Assembly: GCF_900108335.1 (NCBI RefSeq)
Contig: NZ_FNVT01000004.1
Coordinates: 558,001 to 622,000, forward strand
DNA length: 64,000 bases
Direction: 5' to 3'
Source: Nonomuraea solani
Lineage (GTDB): Bacteria; Actinomycetota; Actinomycetes; Streptosporangiales; Streptosporangiaceae
Under the pieces are notes generated by a model. That model ran no database searches, was not told the origin of the DNA, and saw only the letters and a list, made by a program, of their open reading frames with translations. The translations under genes and the position numbers were made by a program. Below, piece after piece: positions 62,448-64,000 of the stretch (position 1 is its first letter; every line of letters begins with the position of its first letter).

Positions 62448-63916
62448 CGGCGGTGCCGCCCGTGGGGTTTGTCGGGGGTGGGGCGTGGGCGGGCCAGGAG
62501 GCTGTGGCGGCGGCCGTACAGGAGGTAGACCAGCAGGCCGAAGGCCATCCACAGGGCGAACCAGGCCCAGGTCAGCACGCGCAGGTTGACCATGAGCCAG
62601 AGCGTGGCGACCATCGACAGCCCTGGCAGCAGCGGCGAGAGCGGCACCCGGAATCCCCGCTCCAGGTAGGGCATGCGCCGTCGCATCACGATCACCCCGG
62701 CCGCCACGAACGCGAACGCGAACAGCGTCCCGATCACCACGAGCTCCTGCATCGTGAGCACCGGCACGAACTCGGCCAGCACGATCGCCGCGAACCCGAT
62801 CACCAGCGTCACCCGCGTGGGCGTGTGGTAGCGCCGGCTGACCGCGGCCAGGCGGCGGGGGATGAGCCCGTCGCGGGCCATCGAGAACAGCACCCGCGTC
62901 TGCCCCACGATCAGCACCAGGATCACGGTCGTCAGCCCGAGCACCGCGCCCGCGTCGATGACGTGCACCATCCAGTCCGCGCCGACCGCCCGGAACGCGC
63001 TGGACAGCGGCGCTTCCAGAGAGATCTTCGTGTACGACACCATGCCCACCATGACCACCGCCACCGCGATGTAGATGACCGTGGCGATCACCAGGCTGCG
63101 GATCATGCCCTTGGGGACGGCCTTGGGCGCGTTCACGGTCTCCTCGGCGGAGGTGGCCACGATGTCGAACCCGATGTACGCGAACGCGATGGCCGAGGCC
63201 GCCGCGAAGATGCCGAACCACCCGAACGCCTGGCTCTCCCCGAACACGACCTCCAGCACGGTCTGCGGCGCGACCGACAGCGTCACGGGCCGGACGTAGA
63301 AGTCGCCGAAGTTGGCCACGTCGATGTGCGCGAGCCCGACGACGATGACCGCGCCGATGGCCAGCAGCTTGGCCGACACCATGATCCACAGTGCCCGCAG
63401 CCCGATCCGCGCGCCCAGGGCGACGATGCCGGTGAGCACGACCACGATGACGAAGACGAGCAGGTCGCTGACCAGACCCCGGTTCGGCACGGTGACACCG
63501 AAGTTGGCGATGGCCCCGACCGCGATCTCACCCCAGGCCCTGGCCACCACCGCGGCGGCGAGCTGGAGCTCCAGAATAAGCGCCCACCCGATGATCCAGG
63601 CCCAGACCTCGCCGAAGATGACGTAGGTAAAGGTGTAGGCGCTGCCGGAGGTCGGCATCGTCGAGGACAGTTCGGCATAACACAGGCAGGCCAGCAGGCA
63701 GGCGATGCCGGCGATCATGAAGGAGAGGATCACGCCGGGGCCGGCCGTACTGGCGGCCTGCCGGCCGGCGATGCTGAAGATGCCGGCGCCGATCATCACA
63801 CCGAGCCCGAGCACCACCAGATCGGCCGGACGGTAGAGCTCGGCCAGGCTGTGCCGGGCGCCGGTACGCAGGCCGGTCGCCTCGGATGGCGGCAGTCGTC
63901 GCAGAATCGTGGACAA
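62444..63916 (-). CDS. APC-family amino-acid permease
   Basis: 490 aa from a TTG start, about 12 transmembrane helices. The helix-1 motif LVVLGLGVMIGAGIFSIAG and the following AGPGVILSFMIAGIACLLACLCYAELSSTMPTSGSAYTFTYVIFGEVWAWIIGWALILEL are the cationic amino-acid transporter (CAT-like) subgroup. AFAYIGFDIVATSAEETVNAPKAVPKGM is the conserved helix-6 region. Its 3' end overlaps the ABC ATPase gene. Regulation is not visible. Confidence 0.93.
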   Translation of the reverse strand: MSTILRRLPPSEATGLRTGARHSLAELYRPADLVVLGLGVMIGAGIFSIAGRQAASTAGPGVILSFMIAGIACLLACLCYAELSSTMPTSGSAYTFTYVIFGEVWAWIIGWALILELQLAAAVVARAWGEIAVGAIANFGVTVPNRGLVSDLLVFVIVVVLTGIVALGARIGLRALWIMVSAKLLAIGAVIVVGLAHIDVANFGDFYVRPVTLSVAPQTVLEVVFGESQAFGWFGIFAAASAIAFAYIGFDIVATSAEETVNAPKAVPKGMIRSLVIATVIYIAVAVVMVGMVSYTKISLEAPLSSAFRAVGADWMVHVIDAGAVLGLTTVILVLIVGQTRVLFSMARDGLIPRRLAAVSRRYHTPTRVTLVIGFAAIVLAEFVPVLTMQELVVIGTLFAFAFVAAGVIVMRRRMPYLERGFRVPLSPLLPGLSMVATLWLMVNLRVLTWAWFALWMAFGLLVYLLYGRRHSLLARPRPTPDKPHGRHRR

Positions 63917-64000
63917 GGAACACCCCGCTCAGGGAACTCGCCCACAATGTCTCACCACTTGGACAACAACAAGCACGAGACGATTACACGCCGGTTACCA
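63917..64000. other. 5' flank of the APC permease gene
   Basis: 84 bp to the window edge. No feature recognised; the permease promoter probably lies here or beyond. Confidence 0.4.

Overview
The window is high-GC actinobacterial chromosome centred on the replication origin. Two gene orders fix it there: rpmH-rnpA-yidD-yidC-jag-rsmG-parA-parB on the plus strand, and dnaA-dnaN-gnd-recF-dciA-gyrB-gyrA-DUF3566 on the minus strand. The gene content (mycobacterium-like ino1/padR/DUF5318/ponA and murJ/pseudokinase/sigM blocks, many secreted proteins, IRED-like reductase, isolated idi) suggests a filamentous actinomycete such as a Streptosporangiales member (for example Nonomuraea-like). That taxonomic step is inference.

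Layout. 1-10.4 kb is accessory DNA: the 3' end of an MFS transporter, a small monooxygenase-like protein, a TmrB-like ATPase, secreted proteins, a methyltransferase, an SPFH lipoprotein, an imine-reductase-like enzyme divergent from a MerR regulator, a DHFR-like reductase, a secreted beta-propeller/PKD protein, an RTX-repeat protein, and a transglutaminase remnant broken across three frames. tRNA-Ile(GAT) follows. 10.6-22.3 kb holds the replication genes, with oriC between dnaN and dnaA and a second DnaA-box cluster upstream of dnaA.

22.8-29.3 kb carries rpmH to parB. A perfect 167-bp tandem duplication at the yidC-jag junction creates a 48-codon chimeric ORF. parA and parB are separated by about 1 kb of pyrimidine-rich DNA. 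Downstream of parB lies a 1.65-kb gene-free, repeat-rich island bracketed by parS sites; four parS palindromes are visible, one of them inside parA. A second gene-free kilobase (32.05-33.07 kb) contains a 13-bp periodic array.

31-45 kb: threonine aldolase, a Ddl-like ligase, an aminotransferase, a GNAT acetyltransferase, thioredoxin and its reductase, then DUF6049-murJ-pseudokinase-sigM-anti-sigma on the minus strand, a cell-envelope and stress block. 45-64 kb: a YbaK-domain protein, pcnA, an MFS transporter, idi, padR-ino1 with a clear operator, DUF5318-ponA-two membrane glycosyltransferases, endonuclease IV, rpsF-ssb-rpsR-rplI, a polar amino-acid ABC transporter, and an APC permease.

The core genes look intact. 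The most unusual material is non-coding: the repeat island beside parB, the skewed tract between parA and parB, the 13-bp array, DnaA boxes in an apparent RecF insertion, and the jag duplication. I did not find a clearly new multi-gene system such as a defence island, CRISPR array or biosynthetic cluster.
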